A stretch of 64,000 bases of DNA, from the NCBI GenBank assembly GCA_964023275.1, contig OZ029923.1, positions 9,195,685-9,259,684 of the forward strand. The letters are read 5' to 3'. Shown here one piece after another: positions 34,601 to 45,900 of the stretch. Below the pieces are notes generated by a model. It was not told where the DNA came from, searched no databases, and was given only the letters and a program-made list of their open reading frames with translations. The DNA comes from Norana najaformis. Lineage: Eukaryota; Annelida; Clitellata; Crassiclitellata; Hormogastridae. How positions within the stretch are numbered: position 1 is the stretch's first letter; every line of letters starts with the position of its first letter. The translations under genes were made by a program, and so were the position numbers.

Positions 34601-37141
34601 AGATGCCAGGTCAAAAGCCGATAGATCTGAGAAACCAGAAGCTAGGCTACGGTTACATATATATACATATACATAGGTAAGTTTTGTAATGTTTGCACTG
34701 GAATATTTAGCATTTGGGAGTTCACTACATCACTGGTGAATTGCACTCTCGTATGGGAGGTCATCAGATTGCTTTATAACCACAACTATAACTCATAGAA
34801 TTTTATCTCAGGTGGCCTGGTTCGTGCAAGAACCAAAGATGGCAAGGCACCCATTCACATGAGCCGTGTGAAGTAAGTAAGTAAGTATATTCTTTATTAG
34901 AAAACCTATAGCTAATCGCACATTGGTGTACATGTTACACAAGGAAAAATGGCAAATCGTACGTATGTATAGTTCAACTAAGTATATGACATTCTAGTCA
35001 TTAAAGTTTTGCGTTAGAGTTTTTGCGTTAAAGTTTTGCATTAGATTGTTAGCAGGGGGAATAACATGGTGATGTGCTCATGGTCGCAAGGAGTATATAA
35101 GGTTCTTTACCGAGGGAAGTAACTGGTGAATGATCTCAATAAAAACCGCTGAAATAAATATATATTTTTTATATATGGTATGCACTTGTTTGTAATAGTT
35201 AAGTTTGTTATGCTGGAAACTCTGCTATCTGTGAAAGCTTTGTCAGGTATGATTTTATAACAAGGTTGTGTTAATATTGAGGCAGGAATTAAATTTGTGA
35301 TTTATGTTCCCAGAAGCAGTTTCAGAATCCATGTTATAGGGGTGCTTAGCGGGAAGTTTTCAGATATTTGAATGTAGACAGATGCTTGTTGAGTATAATG
35401 GTAACGTATTTCACTGCTAGAAAGCGTTGATGCAAGTTTTCGTCAGTAGGGCTTTCATCTTTGCAGAAGTTGGCTGTTATATTGGATTTGCATTCTTTGC
35501 TGAGACCAGAATTTATTGTGTTGTGTGAGATGTTAGCCTGATGGTGGTGAATGCGTGCTAGCATTCCCCTGCAATGTAAGCAATTCATTTTTTCACACTC
35601 AGAGTTTCTTTCATGGAGTATGTATGTAACTTATGTGGCATATCTGAGTTTCTTGAAATGTGATGTGATATGAATGTCCATAAACGCATTCCTGTATGAA
35701 TGCTTGTGATGTGTTTGTTCATTTTCAGATTTATGGTGAACAGAAAGATCTTTGTTGTTGGCTTTGGTCTTTATGGTTCGATCCAATCGCCAGCTGAATA
35801 TATTGTCAACATTCAGGTTGATATTTAAGCCTATTGTTCATTTTTATTCAGAATGTACTAGTATTAAGGTGTGTTATTATTAAGGATTTCAAGTTTTCTC
35901 TGCCTCTCAACTGCGGGTGGAGAAAAATGGAAATCCTGGAGAATGAGTAATTGCTCAAACTAAAACTGAACTTACTGTGCAAATATTGTCTTTACCAGTC
36001 ATTTAATTTATAAGTTATGATGGTTAATTAGTTGCAGTGTTTATCTTGTAAGAAAACTTTGGAAAACAGTCTTTGAAAAACAATATTGACAGTCATTTTC
36101 TTTAGGAGCCTACTGGTAAGTTTTACATGTAGGCCATCAATGTGACGGCTTTCGTATGGTTTCCTCTATATTTTGTTTCAAGTTGAAGCATTTGGTTGAT
36201 TAATTTCTTACTGATGTAGGTTGTATTTGAATTTGCCTTACTGAGTGTTTAATACGGTCCACGATAATTTGCTGATGGAAACGGACTTACTAAACCGTAA
36301 CTGCTTGTGTCTAGATTGGCAAGGTGGCTTGTGTTATTCTGATATATATGAAGATTATGTGATGGATTTAGTTATGTGAAAATGTATGTGTTTGCAGATC
36401 ATTCACACAGACACTGGCCACGTATGTGGTCTGAATGACACGTCATTTCTGTCTGATGGTTCAACATCTACCTTTCGAGTGATGTTCAAAGAACCGGTTG
36501 AGATTCAGCCTAACATCAGCTACACAGCCTCCGCTACACTAAAGGTAAGATGCCCAGGTTAGGGTCATTCACCCATCGAGTGCTTGCAGTGCAGGGAGAC
36601 AGCAGTGCTTGTTTGTTAGTCTGCAGTGCATAAAAGCTTCATTGTGTTCGCAAATGTCAGACCAATTCCAAACTTCAGCAAACTCTGTCTTTTGAACATT
36701 TTGCTAAATTTATCTTTGCAAACACTGCTTTTGACTTGTTCTTTGTGAACTTCACTTTGCTTCAGTAGCTTTATGAGCTTCTTATACTGATGTGTGCAAC
36801 TTGTTTATCTGAATTTTACAACTACCGGTAATGCTGGTAATTTTAGTGTGTTGAATGATCATAATGCATTGTGGGTTTTGCTGTTGGGCTACCGACTCAT
36901 TTGTTTTGCTGGTGATGACGCTTGCAGCTGATATTGTTTTGCACAGTAACTGTTGTTCTGTATCCAGGGTCCAGACTCTTTCTATGGAGCAAAAGGCCTC
37001 AGAAAGGTAACCCACGAATCAGTTGCAAGCGGAAAAGTGATATTTCAGTTCACCTACGCAGCGGGCAATAACAACGGAACATCGGTTGAAGATGGACAGA
37101 TTCCAGAAATCGTGTTCTACACTTCAGATCCAATCGGCTAG
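31618..37141 (+). CDS. BTBD1/BTBD2-like BTB-BACK-PHR protein, complete
   Basis: Coding exons 31618-33200, 35729-35816, 36398-36544 and 36968-37141 join in phase (2/0/0), 663 residues, stop TAG 37139-37141. I chose ATG 31618 ([10 protein letters not shown]) because an acceptor-like TTTTTGTAG at 31571-31579 precedes it; an in-frame ATG at 31549 is possible. Residues 1-225 are Ser/Glu-rich and low-complexity. [15 protein letters not shown] (about 229) leads into the BTB domain ([51 protein letters not shown]), then BACK ([28 protein letters not shown]). The PHR domain starts with [13 protein letters not shown] and continues over exons 2-4 ([50 protein letters not shown]). Such proteins are Cullin-3 substrate adaptors; vertebrate BTBD1/2 bind topoisomerase I. 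The N-terminal extension makes it longer than the roughly 525 residues I recall for human BTBD2. Confidence 0.95.
33640..33690. repeat. (ATC)n/(GTC)n trinucleotide repeat
   Basis: CGTCGTCATCATCATCAACG, then TCGTTGTCATCATCATCA, in the first coding intron of the BTBD-like gene. Confidence 0.85.
34497..34660 (-). mobile_element. CR1/L2-like 3' end, (GATTA)n-type, in a BTBD intron
   Basis: TGTAATCTAAAGACTTCTAT, ATAATGCCCAAGGCATCAGT, a CATAATC block and CCAGAAGCTAGGCTACGGTT. Same family and orientation as 18393-18560. Confidence 0.75.
34812..34873 (+). pseudogene. Orphan ankyrin-repeat-like exon fragment
   Basis: After an acceptor-like TTTTATCTCAG, the frame reads [20 protein letters not shown] and then meets a (TAAG)n run. 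The RTKDG-x-APIHM pattern is the start of an ankyrin repeat as found in ankyrin-type proteins. There is no partner exon nearby, and its last bases merge with the AAGTAAGTAAG tail of a dispersed repeat. It is read as a remnant of a duplicated ankyrin gene; chance similarity over 20 residues is possible. Confidence 0.45.
34874..34990 (+). mobile_element. (TAAG)n-headed dispersed repeat
   Basis: GTAAGTAAGTAAGTATATTC, then TTTATTAGAAAACC and GTGTACATGTTACACAAGG. A similar start, AAGTAAGTAAGTACCTTTAA followed by TAAGCATGAGACTAATAC, is at 56024-56090. This is the reversed 3' end of a short element. Confidence 0.5.
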
Positions 37142-40100
37142 GACATTACAGAGGTTGAACAAAACTCAACTTTCTACAGTCCAAATGCCTAAACACAGCG
37201 ATGCACCCATACAAACTTCTACACATATGGCAGAGATGTGCGGCAAAGATCGTACATTTGATACACTTGATCTTTGCTTTAATACTACCTCCATACTAGC
37301 CATACTGAGTAACATATTATAACCAGTTTGCGTTATAACAAGGCTGTTATCTAAAGCTGAATTAGATATTGGATCTGGGTTCTTGGCTGTGGTGATAGGA
37401 ATTGGCTTTTCAGTGTTGCATGTTCTAAGGAGGGTCTGTTGCAGTTCTGAAATTCATTGGGGATGCTGAATATTTAATGTGTTGTACTGATAGTCAGGAG
37501 GTCTAGGGTTTGAATGTCTGGATAATAGCAGTTTCAGTATTTCTGTGTTCAGCTCTTAACTTGGTGAAAGAAAAGCTGCAAGTTAAATGTAATGTTGTTG
37601 GACATCTCTAGAGCACAAGTTCAGACGAAGACTTATACTGATTGCTGGAGGTGTTGTTGATGTGATTTACGTTTTTAAACAGTCTTGTGAATCTTAATTG
37701 TACATGACTGTATAGTTCATCAATGGATATGAAGTGCACAAGTTTTGCCTGTTACTTCTGTCAGAATTCAAAATAAGTTGTCAGATAAAAATTCTTTAAG
37801 CTCTGTTCAGAAATTAGGGTTCTTCGTGAAGGAATTTTTCAGTCTCTAGTCATAGCTGATGTTTGGAGTTGTTGTAGTGTCGAATGTAGTCAACAGTTAG
37901 ATCTTAAGCACTTGACATCTGATTATTCATCTTCCAAGATGGCAGTCCTTGTGACAAGAATTCTCAGTAACTGAATTTCCAGGTGCATCTCGCTGTCTAC
38001 ACTTCTCTGTATTTAGTAGCTTAGACAGACCGCAGTGTGCTTCATCCTTCCTCCTCCTTTAGAAGTGGCTGTAACCAAGACTGAGATCAGATTTAAAAGG
38101 TCTCTTCATTCCAGGTCATTGAATAGTTAGTAATTTTTAACCGTGTTGGCATAGCTGTAACAAGCTGGCTGTTAAGAAAGAGACTCTAATAGGCCATTGT
38201 CTGTTTTTACAATTTGTACATCTAGTCCATGATTGTTTCCCTTCAGGTAATAATAACTAGTTTATCTAGAGTTTACGTTGTTGTGTGGCAAATTACTGGA
38301 ATGTTGACACGCCTGTGTGGTAGTCTGGAAGGCGTTTAGGCTACTTTTTGAACTAGAATCACACAGCTAATGGGCAAGATGGGACCGATTTTTGTTGCAT
38401 GCAATCAGCCGTGTTCACCCTAAATAAATTTTGTATGAGATATTAAACTGAATGTGACATGCATGTCTGTGTGATTTAGGTGTTATGTTTTTTCGACTAC
38501 AGTTGTCTTACATATTCCAATTTCAAATTACACAGCTGGGCTTTGAATGAGAAACACAGATACGCGTTTTCAACCTCTTCCCGTCATGTATTTGTGTCTC
38601 AAAGCACGGATGAGCAGTTCTAGTTTTTCTCTTTGTGTTACGTGTGGCTATTGTCTTACTGTGTCGCTTTCGTTTCCAGTCAACTTAGAAGTGGAAGTGT
38701 GCTGACGTTCTCTTAATTAATTTATCCGACTGCTGTTGTTGAAATGAACCAGTGCAATCTGCATGTGCCATGTTTTTGATTGCATTGTTCCTAGTTCTGA
38801 TTTTATTAAATGTCAACCAGACGATTTTGCGTTTTCATAAACTGTTTACTAGATAATATCAAACTATCGACTACCATAGACAAATTGGCCGTGGTGCATG
38901 TTTGCAGCCCCTTTGAGGGGTTCTTTTGACGACGTACAGGTGCTTTGATACACACACACATGCATACATACATACAGTGAGGCGCATAACTGAATGGATG
39001 CCACGCGAGAACCTAGCCAAAGGGTCTCATCCTAGTAAGCGTATAGTACAGATATCTGATGCATAAGGCACCAAACAATGGATGCCATACCACGCAGTGA
39101 CAATAGCAATAGCATAGCATCACTGTGATGCAGCTTCTTTGGCTGATGTCCAGAATATGGCACTTCAAAGATGGTACCACCCTTATGTCCGGCAGATTTT
39201 TAGTTCACGATGCAAAGACAAAATTATAAAACAAATATTTCTTAAGCATTCAGACCTAATACAAATCATTACGAAAAGAAATGCTACTAATATAAGCAAT
39301 GAAATTAAATGTCTTTACACCCCATAGAAATATATAGCCTAATTAAGCTGTAGTGTTTCAGGTTAGGCACAAGCAGACTATTGAAACGATTACTGAGTAA
39401 GAATTAATGAGTACTGGTACACATGTGACCCAGACCTTTGGACAGAAACATCACGGCAGAGTCAGTTCATTCTCGGATGAAACCAGATAGAAATGAATTA
39501 CGATAAAAATCATTTGCTACTAAGGATAAATTAAAACGATTGTCTCAGCTGCCAGAATTTGCAGTAGCACGATTTTATGCAAAAATTGTACCACATTTTA
39601 TCCAAACTAAAAGACCAACTGAACTTACCATCACAAACTAGACAGCATATGTAGAGGTCAGACTCATCTACCCTTCAGACATCTAGCCGAGAAAACGTCA
39701 TTCCTAAACCTTACAGGATTTCCCCAAAATCAACACAAGCAATTCTAACATATTAAATTAATTAAGCTAAGAAACAAACTACCCAAAATGAAGGACTATT
39801 GCATGCGTTGTAACATAAGAAGTGATTACAAAAAGAGTACAACAGTTAAGTTAGGAAAAATGAAACACTAACTTAAGATACCAAGAACCATTGCTGAAAT
39901 CTATACACACATCATAAAACTTGAACGTATAACATTTAAAAACAGCCTCTAAGTAAGTAAATAAGTAAGACATTTGTTAACACGCCAAGCGTCCATCGGC
40001 GTAAATAAGCTTCTAAGCTTAACTACAGTTACAGATACGTTATATACTTACTTAGTAGATAGTCCTTTCTGTGCACAACGGGCAATGCAGCTTTCCTCTC

Positions 40101-40648
40101 ATCGCTGTCCATCGCCAGTCTCCTTGTTTCATCCTACGACATTTAAAAGCACCCCAGATCATCTCTGATGGTCTCTGGCCAGTTCTTTCTGGATCTTCCC
40201 CTTTCTTTCCCCTCAGGGATTCAATTCATCACTTGGTTCGCTCTTCTATCTTCGTCCATAAGAACCACATCTCCCATCCACTTGTCTTCACTTTCTTATG
40301 ATTACGATGTATGTTATTTAATGGGTTTAAATAAATGGATTTAAATAAGCAGTTGTCTTTTGCTTTTTCTTCCAATCATAAATACTTTGGTACCAATTTT
40401 GAAAATGTGGCACATCAGAACAGCAGTTACTGCCACATGCATACCCAGTCAACATGATTTTAATTTAATCTAAAATATCATCCAGCCTATGACATTTCAT
40501 ACCAAACAGATTAAATACGATAAGTTAACATTTTCTCTACTACAATACCCTAAGCATGCAGTGAAATACAAAAACGCACACCAAGCCGAACTCATGCAAA
40601 ATCACCTTTCACAACCATGCCTTCAAAAACACGACAAAAAGCTCGCAT
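37142..40648. other. Intergenic, BTBD 3' flank
   Basis: It should contain the BTBD-like 3' UTR; an AATAAA occurs near 38421. A (CA)n(CATA)n stretch lies at 38950-38976 and a (TAAG)n-family fragment at 39950-40020. None of the short open frames has a recognisable motif. Confidence 0.55.
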
Positions 40649-41044
40649 GGGTCGTCCATAAAGGACGTCCGCATAAATGACCTACTTTAGACCCCTCCCT
40701 TGTCTGCATTTGGCAGAACCTCCCATCCCTACGTGGAAGTCCGCACCCAACGGAGTATTACGGCCTAGATTGTGCTACCCTGTTGATATTGCAGGGTTAA
40801 CTGTGATATGGTGGGATATTCTGGTACTATTTTCATACAAGTCCAGCAAAGGGACTTAAGATCCAACACAGGACAGACTGTCAGCTGCCTGACTGAAGTT
40901 GGCGTTTAAGGAACAGATTGTGCTGAAATATGTTCCAAAGTTAGATGTGGACCTCCACATTGGGCATAACCTCCCTTTCCCCCCTTGTCTGCATTTGAAT
41001 GACCCCTCTCTTCCCCTTTGCGGAAGTCCTTAATGGATGACCCC
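40649..41044. mobile_element. MITE-like inverted-repeat element, copy 2
   Basis: Left end GGGTCGTCCATAAAGGACGT. Right end reverse-complemented: GGGGTCATCCATTAAGGACT, then TCCGCAAAGGGG. The inverted repeats match over roughly 25 bp with few changes. The interior matches the copy at 1281-1641 in order but is longer. A possible CAT duplication flanks it. No ORF. Non-autonomous DNA transposon, superfamily not assigned. Confidence 0.8.
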
Positions 41045-42904
41045 ATAACAGACACGACAAAATCATACCTGTCCAACAACCTTGACAATTTGATTTGACT
41101 TTCATTAAAAGCCAATTTGCAGGTACTACAAGTAATATTTCTTACCCAGTATCTATACAAAATTTACAGGAAAGAGATGCAACTCTACTAGAACGCATTT
41201 CTGTAGAGGCCAACACGCTCTCAGTCACCATGCACTGAATGAAACTGACAAGAAAAAGCGGCCTGATTTTGCCACAAAATTCTAATCAATTAGCTAGCCT
41301 CATTCTTTCTGTTGTGACTCTGAATCAACAAAGCAAAACACTCATATCAAATAATTCACAACACCAGTAAAACATTAATTAAAAATTTGGCACAATAACT
41401 AGTCAGCATGTAACATGTTAACTGCTTTAACATAATTCTGTGTTTAATAATTAAACAGATGCAATATTTCAGGGTAACAATATGATATTACTAACAGCTG
41501 TGCTATACCACTACTAAATGTAGCATAACTCCTCCACGGCAGAGTTCTTAAAGTAAGGTAATCAACTCATTCATTACGGGGTTCAAACAGTAGCACCCTT
41601 GAAAATCAAGGCAGTAGTTGAAATGTTGTTTTGTTAAAAGCACAAATACAACATCAACCTGAGAAACCTATGATGACTCAACTAGAAACTCGCAATTTTG
41701 TTCATACACCGGGGATCACAACCAGATTAGATAGGTGAAAGGCATTGCATCAGGCAACCGGTTCAAACAGGATGCGTCAACCCCTTCCACAGAGACAAAT
41801 CTAGACAAACTATTATTTCGTACAATGCTAATCACGTGTGTTGTTCCGACTACGTTTACTGTCATAACAAGCCTCATTTCTGTGCGACTTTTCATGCATA
41901 ATAACTGTTCATACCAATAATAACAATAACAATGTCAATATATGCTAAAATCGTTTCTGCCCCAAAATTTCAAAATAGCTAAAGATTTAACACAATGTCT
42001 GTAAACACCTAGCTGATAAGAATTATTGCCGTGTGAAATTGCATAGCAAACAGCAGACATTTTTAATCCGTTTGAAACAGAATAAATCAATTTAAGACCA
42101 ATCTCATAACTATTCAAAAAAAAACTTTATCTCCCACTTTAAAATAGGTATCCTTAAAATATAACATAGCATGTATCAACACTCATAAATTTGTCAAAAT
42201 AGTTAAATAACAGACAAAAGACATTTTAGGATCATGTGAACGTTGTTACTGCATATAAAATGTAAGCATAAAATTTCATCTTGAACAGTTGTAACTTTAG
42301 TAAATTTTTCCAACAGTTGACAGCAAATCACAGTGAAACACAGCTAATGTCAAGTGTTTCCATACAGCAGTCTACTGAAAATGTTAGACAAATGGAATCC
42401 AGTGTCACAACACTGGAATACATGTGATAAATCACTTAGATATAAGGTAACTCTTCTAAGGTAGCATGCTAGGAAGTACAGACAGCGAATTTCAGTGACT
42501 TTCCATAGCGCCAAAGACCCGTAATATAAAAAAGGTATCAGTCGATACTGGTCACTCAGTGTTTAAAACAAGGGTTTGCATTCATTTAAAATCTGCTTCA
42601 CCGCCTTTAAATGCTATTCTGACTTCTCTCAACCAAAGATCAGCTCATACCTAAGCATTGTAAGACATTGGCAATACAGAGGCCATTATAACTAAAGCAG
42701 TGGAAGGCAACTGCGATTGAAACCCCAAGCACTCCATGAGGAGGCAAAGCAACGTCTGTGTTTGCCAACACAATGCAGATTAAACACTGAGACGTTTTAG
42801 ATGCACGCACTAACAATCCTTGACTTAGACTTTTGGCAAATTCTACAAAATAAGCTGTCAAAAATTCTTGAGAAGAATTCTTGATAACTTGGTGGACTTT
42901 CGTC
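41045..42904. other. SERINC 3' flank, no gene seen
   Basis: AT-rich sequence downstream of the SERINC stop codon. It probably includes its 3' UTR. No repeat array, tRNA or convincing frame was seen. Confidence 0.55.
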
Positions 42905-45900
42905 TTAGACAAGCAGTCCTTTGCCAGCCCAGGGCTCTGATCCATTGCTTCTCAGCCCTGGAAGACAACGTGGAAACAGCAGAGTCACCACATAGATGAC
43001 AATGCAGATCCAGCTGGAAACCATTTTGACCCAAGTTGAAGGCCAGTTCATGCCGTAAGTCCTCAAGTTCAACATCGGTTCCTTAGGACTAAAAGTGGAA
43101 CACAATAAAACAATATTTACTATGTTACCCCTATGTTACGGTAAACTCACTAATTATAACAGTTTTGGTTTTTCACCTCTCTGTCTGTTCTATTTCACCT
43201 ATCTGCTATATTTCCGATTTAAGTATGTACCAGTATGTATGAACATCGCACCTAACCAAACAGAAGCAACTTAAGATAAAAAAAGAATGCTATCAAGTGA
43301 AATTGATACTTCATTCCTGATATCGGCAATATATGTGTGCATGTGTGTATATATGTGTGTATAGTTATGTTTCAAAGCATTTATACAGCACTTTTGAAGA
43401 ACATCAATTATTATTATTATTACTATTACTATTATTATTATTATTTCTGTATTTATTAAATACCACTATCTAATGACTAAGCATCAACTGATGGTGCTGA
43501 GCAATTGTGACTGAAAGCCTTGCTCAAGGTTCCAACACGGTAACTAACTCAGAGCAGGCTCAAATCTACTCTCCACATTAGATACATAAATACATACAAA
43601 ATTCAGCACATGATTTTTTTTAAAAACAACGCGACTCAGTTGTTTTTCTGATAAAGTTTCTCAATAATCTATAGCTATATTTTCAAGAAACATAAATGGG
43701 ATGCTGTCTACTCACTTATACCACATAGTCAGTTGCATCATGATGTAGAGACTTGCAATGGCAAAGACGAAGTGAAAATACGAGTAGTTGTACACGACCT
43801 GTACCGATTCATCATCAATTATTCCTTGATCCCCGCGTTGTTCAGTGCGCAACTCAGCTACAGTTGCCGACAGTAAAGACAGACCACTATGAAAACAATG
43901 CTAGCCCACACACACACACACACACACACACATATGCAAGCACACTCACAAAACAGATGACATCAATGACATGTCATCATCTAGCATAACTTACCATAAG
44001 TTACATCCAACATTTATCATCAGTTTCCTCCAAAATTTGCAAAGAACTTCCAAGAGCCTTTTAAAGGCACAACTAAAAGGTACAAACTTAAAGGCACAAC
44101 CGTACCGGGTGAAAGATCCACCCTTAACCTCCACTTCTGAGGTCACTGCTAAGAGAATTCAGCACAGCCCTCTCACAAAATGAATGGTCAGTTAGCATAC
44201 AGTCCTAAAAGCTTGCCTTTTCTGACATAAGTGCATTACTGAAGCTGCAGTAAACTTGTTCAAGGGTTCTGAAACAGTAACCATAAATAGGGAGATTCAA
44301 ATCTCCTTACTCCATAATAAAAAGTAAGGGTTTAAGAATCATCCTCTCTACTGTTTACCCATATATGAGGCTGTGATATTTCTGTACTTCTACCACTCTA
44401 CTGTTTAACTACCACTGAATCATTTATACTTCTACCAAAAGATTTTACAGGACTTCAGGCCTATATTACCAAAGACATACTTTACTGAAATCTGAATCTG
44501 AATAATACTCTAGAAACTCCTTGAAATGCTACCACTGACGGTCATGTTGAGTAACTCATCATATCTGTAATGTAAAGAGGCTGTGAAACCTAAAGCTGAA
44601 CCCAATTTGGGGCTTGTGTCCCAAACCGTATTACAGCAGCTTTAATGACGCATTTTAAAAGGTGTATTCTAGCATATGACAACAGCACTTTTAAAAACTC
44701 ATTAATAAATTTGAAAAGAAACAAAACGAACATATTTTGTTGTTCTACAGGATTGCATTTTACAAAACAAGGTCCAGTATTAGTGTTGTTGACAGTAACT
44801 GGACAAATGAAGTGATTTTTGCTTTAGGAATGAAAACAACACTTTCTAAACAGTCACAAGGGAGCCTACCTTGGTAAGTGAAATTTTAAGAATATATTAA
44901 TAAACTAAGAAACAACCCAAGATAAAATTTACCTGTGCCAGGGCAACAGCAACAGCAGACATCGTTATCCTATAAAAAAACAGAAATCAATTTAAATAAT
45001 TTTATTATTTCCAAATGCATTTTTCAAATTAATAATAAAACGCATCTACAGACGGGAAAACATTTCCATCACGCAAAATATGAAAAGCCATTTTCAAATA
45101 AAAGAAGACTTAATGCAAGCCAAAATACAATGGAACCTCCTTGTCATGTTGTCATTGAAAGCCATATCAAGGACCACCTTAAAACAAGGTTGAGTTATAA
45201 TTAGGTAATGTACCTTATTGTGTTATATCTGAATCTGTGTAATACATAAGCATGTCATAAGGAGGTTCTGTATACTAGAGAATGCAGAGCCCTCGTTTAC
45301 ACACAGATTGACCCTTCAAGTATATATTCTGACATAAAAATGGACACACAAATACTGACCGACCAGCTGAACTACTAAATAAATTACTAAATAAATTACT
45401 AAATAAATTACTAACTGTCTGACTGCAAAATCCATATCAATAAAATCAAGAGAAAACAGACAATAGAAAAAGACAATTGCAAATTAACAAAAATAGGAAA
45501 ACCAACTCCAGAAACAAACTATAACATTAGCACTCTGCGTAAAGTTGGATAAGAAAACTCACATCGATGAAAGAATTCTTTAATCCAAATCTATCTGCCT
45601 TCTTGGATGTTGTCCAACTATAAACACATCATAGATACAGTTATCAAAAACTGAAATAAAAAGCTCTAAATGAAACAGACTGATTTCATCTGGCACAGAA
45701 AATTAATTAACTAATTACTGTTATAGTTCACCATTAATGCACTTAACTAATTAAATTGGATTGCATGATAGTCTAGTGGTTAAAGTTCTGGGCTGCCAAT
45801 CAAAAGCTGGAGGTTCAAATTCCCACCAGGGCAGAAATTTGTTTGAAGTATTTTGAAGCATTTGATTTCTTCTTTGCCTTTGGGCATGATAAAGTCCTCA

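Noticed and set aside
36953-37322. Short forward frames around the end of the BTBD-like gene
   Set aside because: The first is the last coding exon itself (36968-37141) and the second is an out-of-frame overlap with the 3' UTR.
45775-45835. A functional tRNA gene at the TAGTCTAGTGGTTA head
   Set aside because: The flanks do not form an acceptor stem, and the same head recurs truncated at 15981-16090; it is a SINE head.
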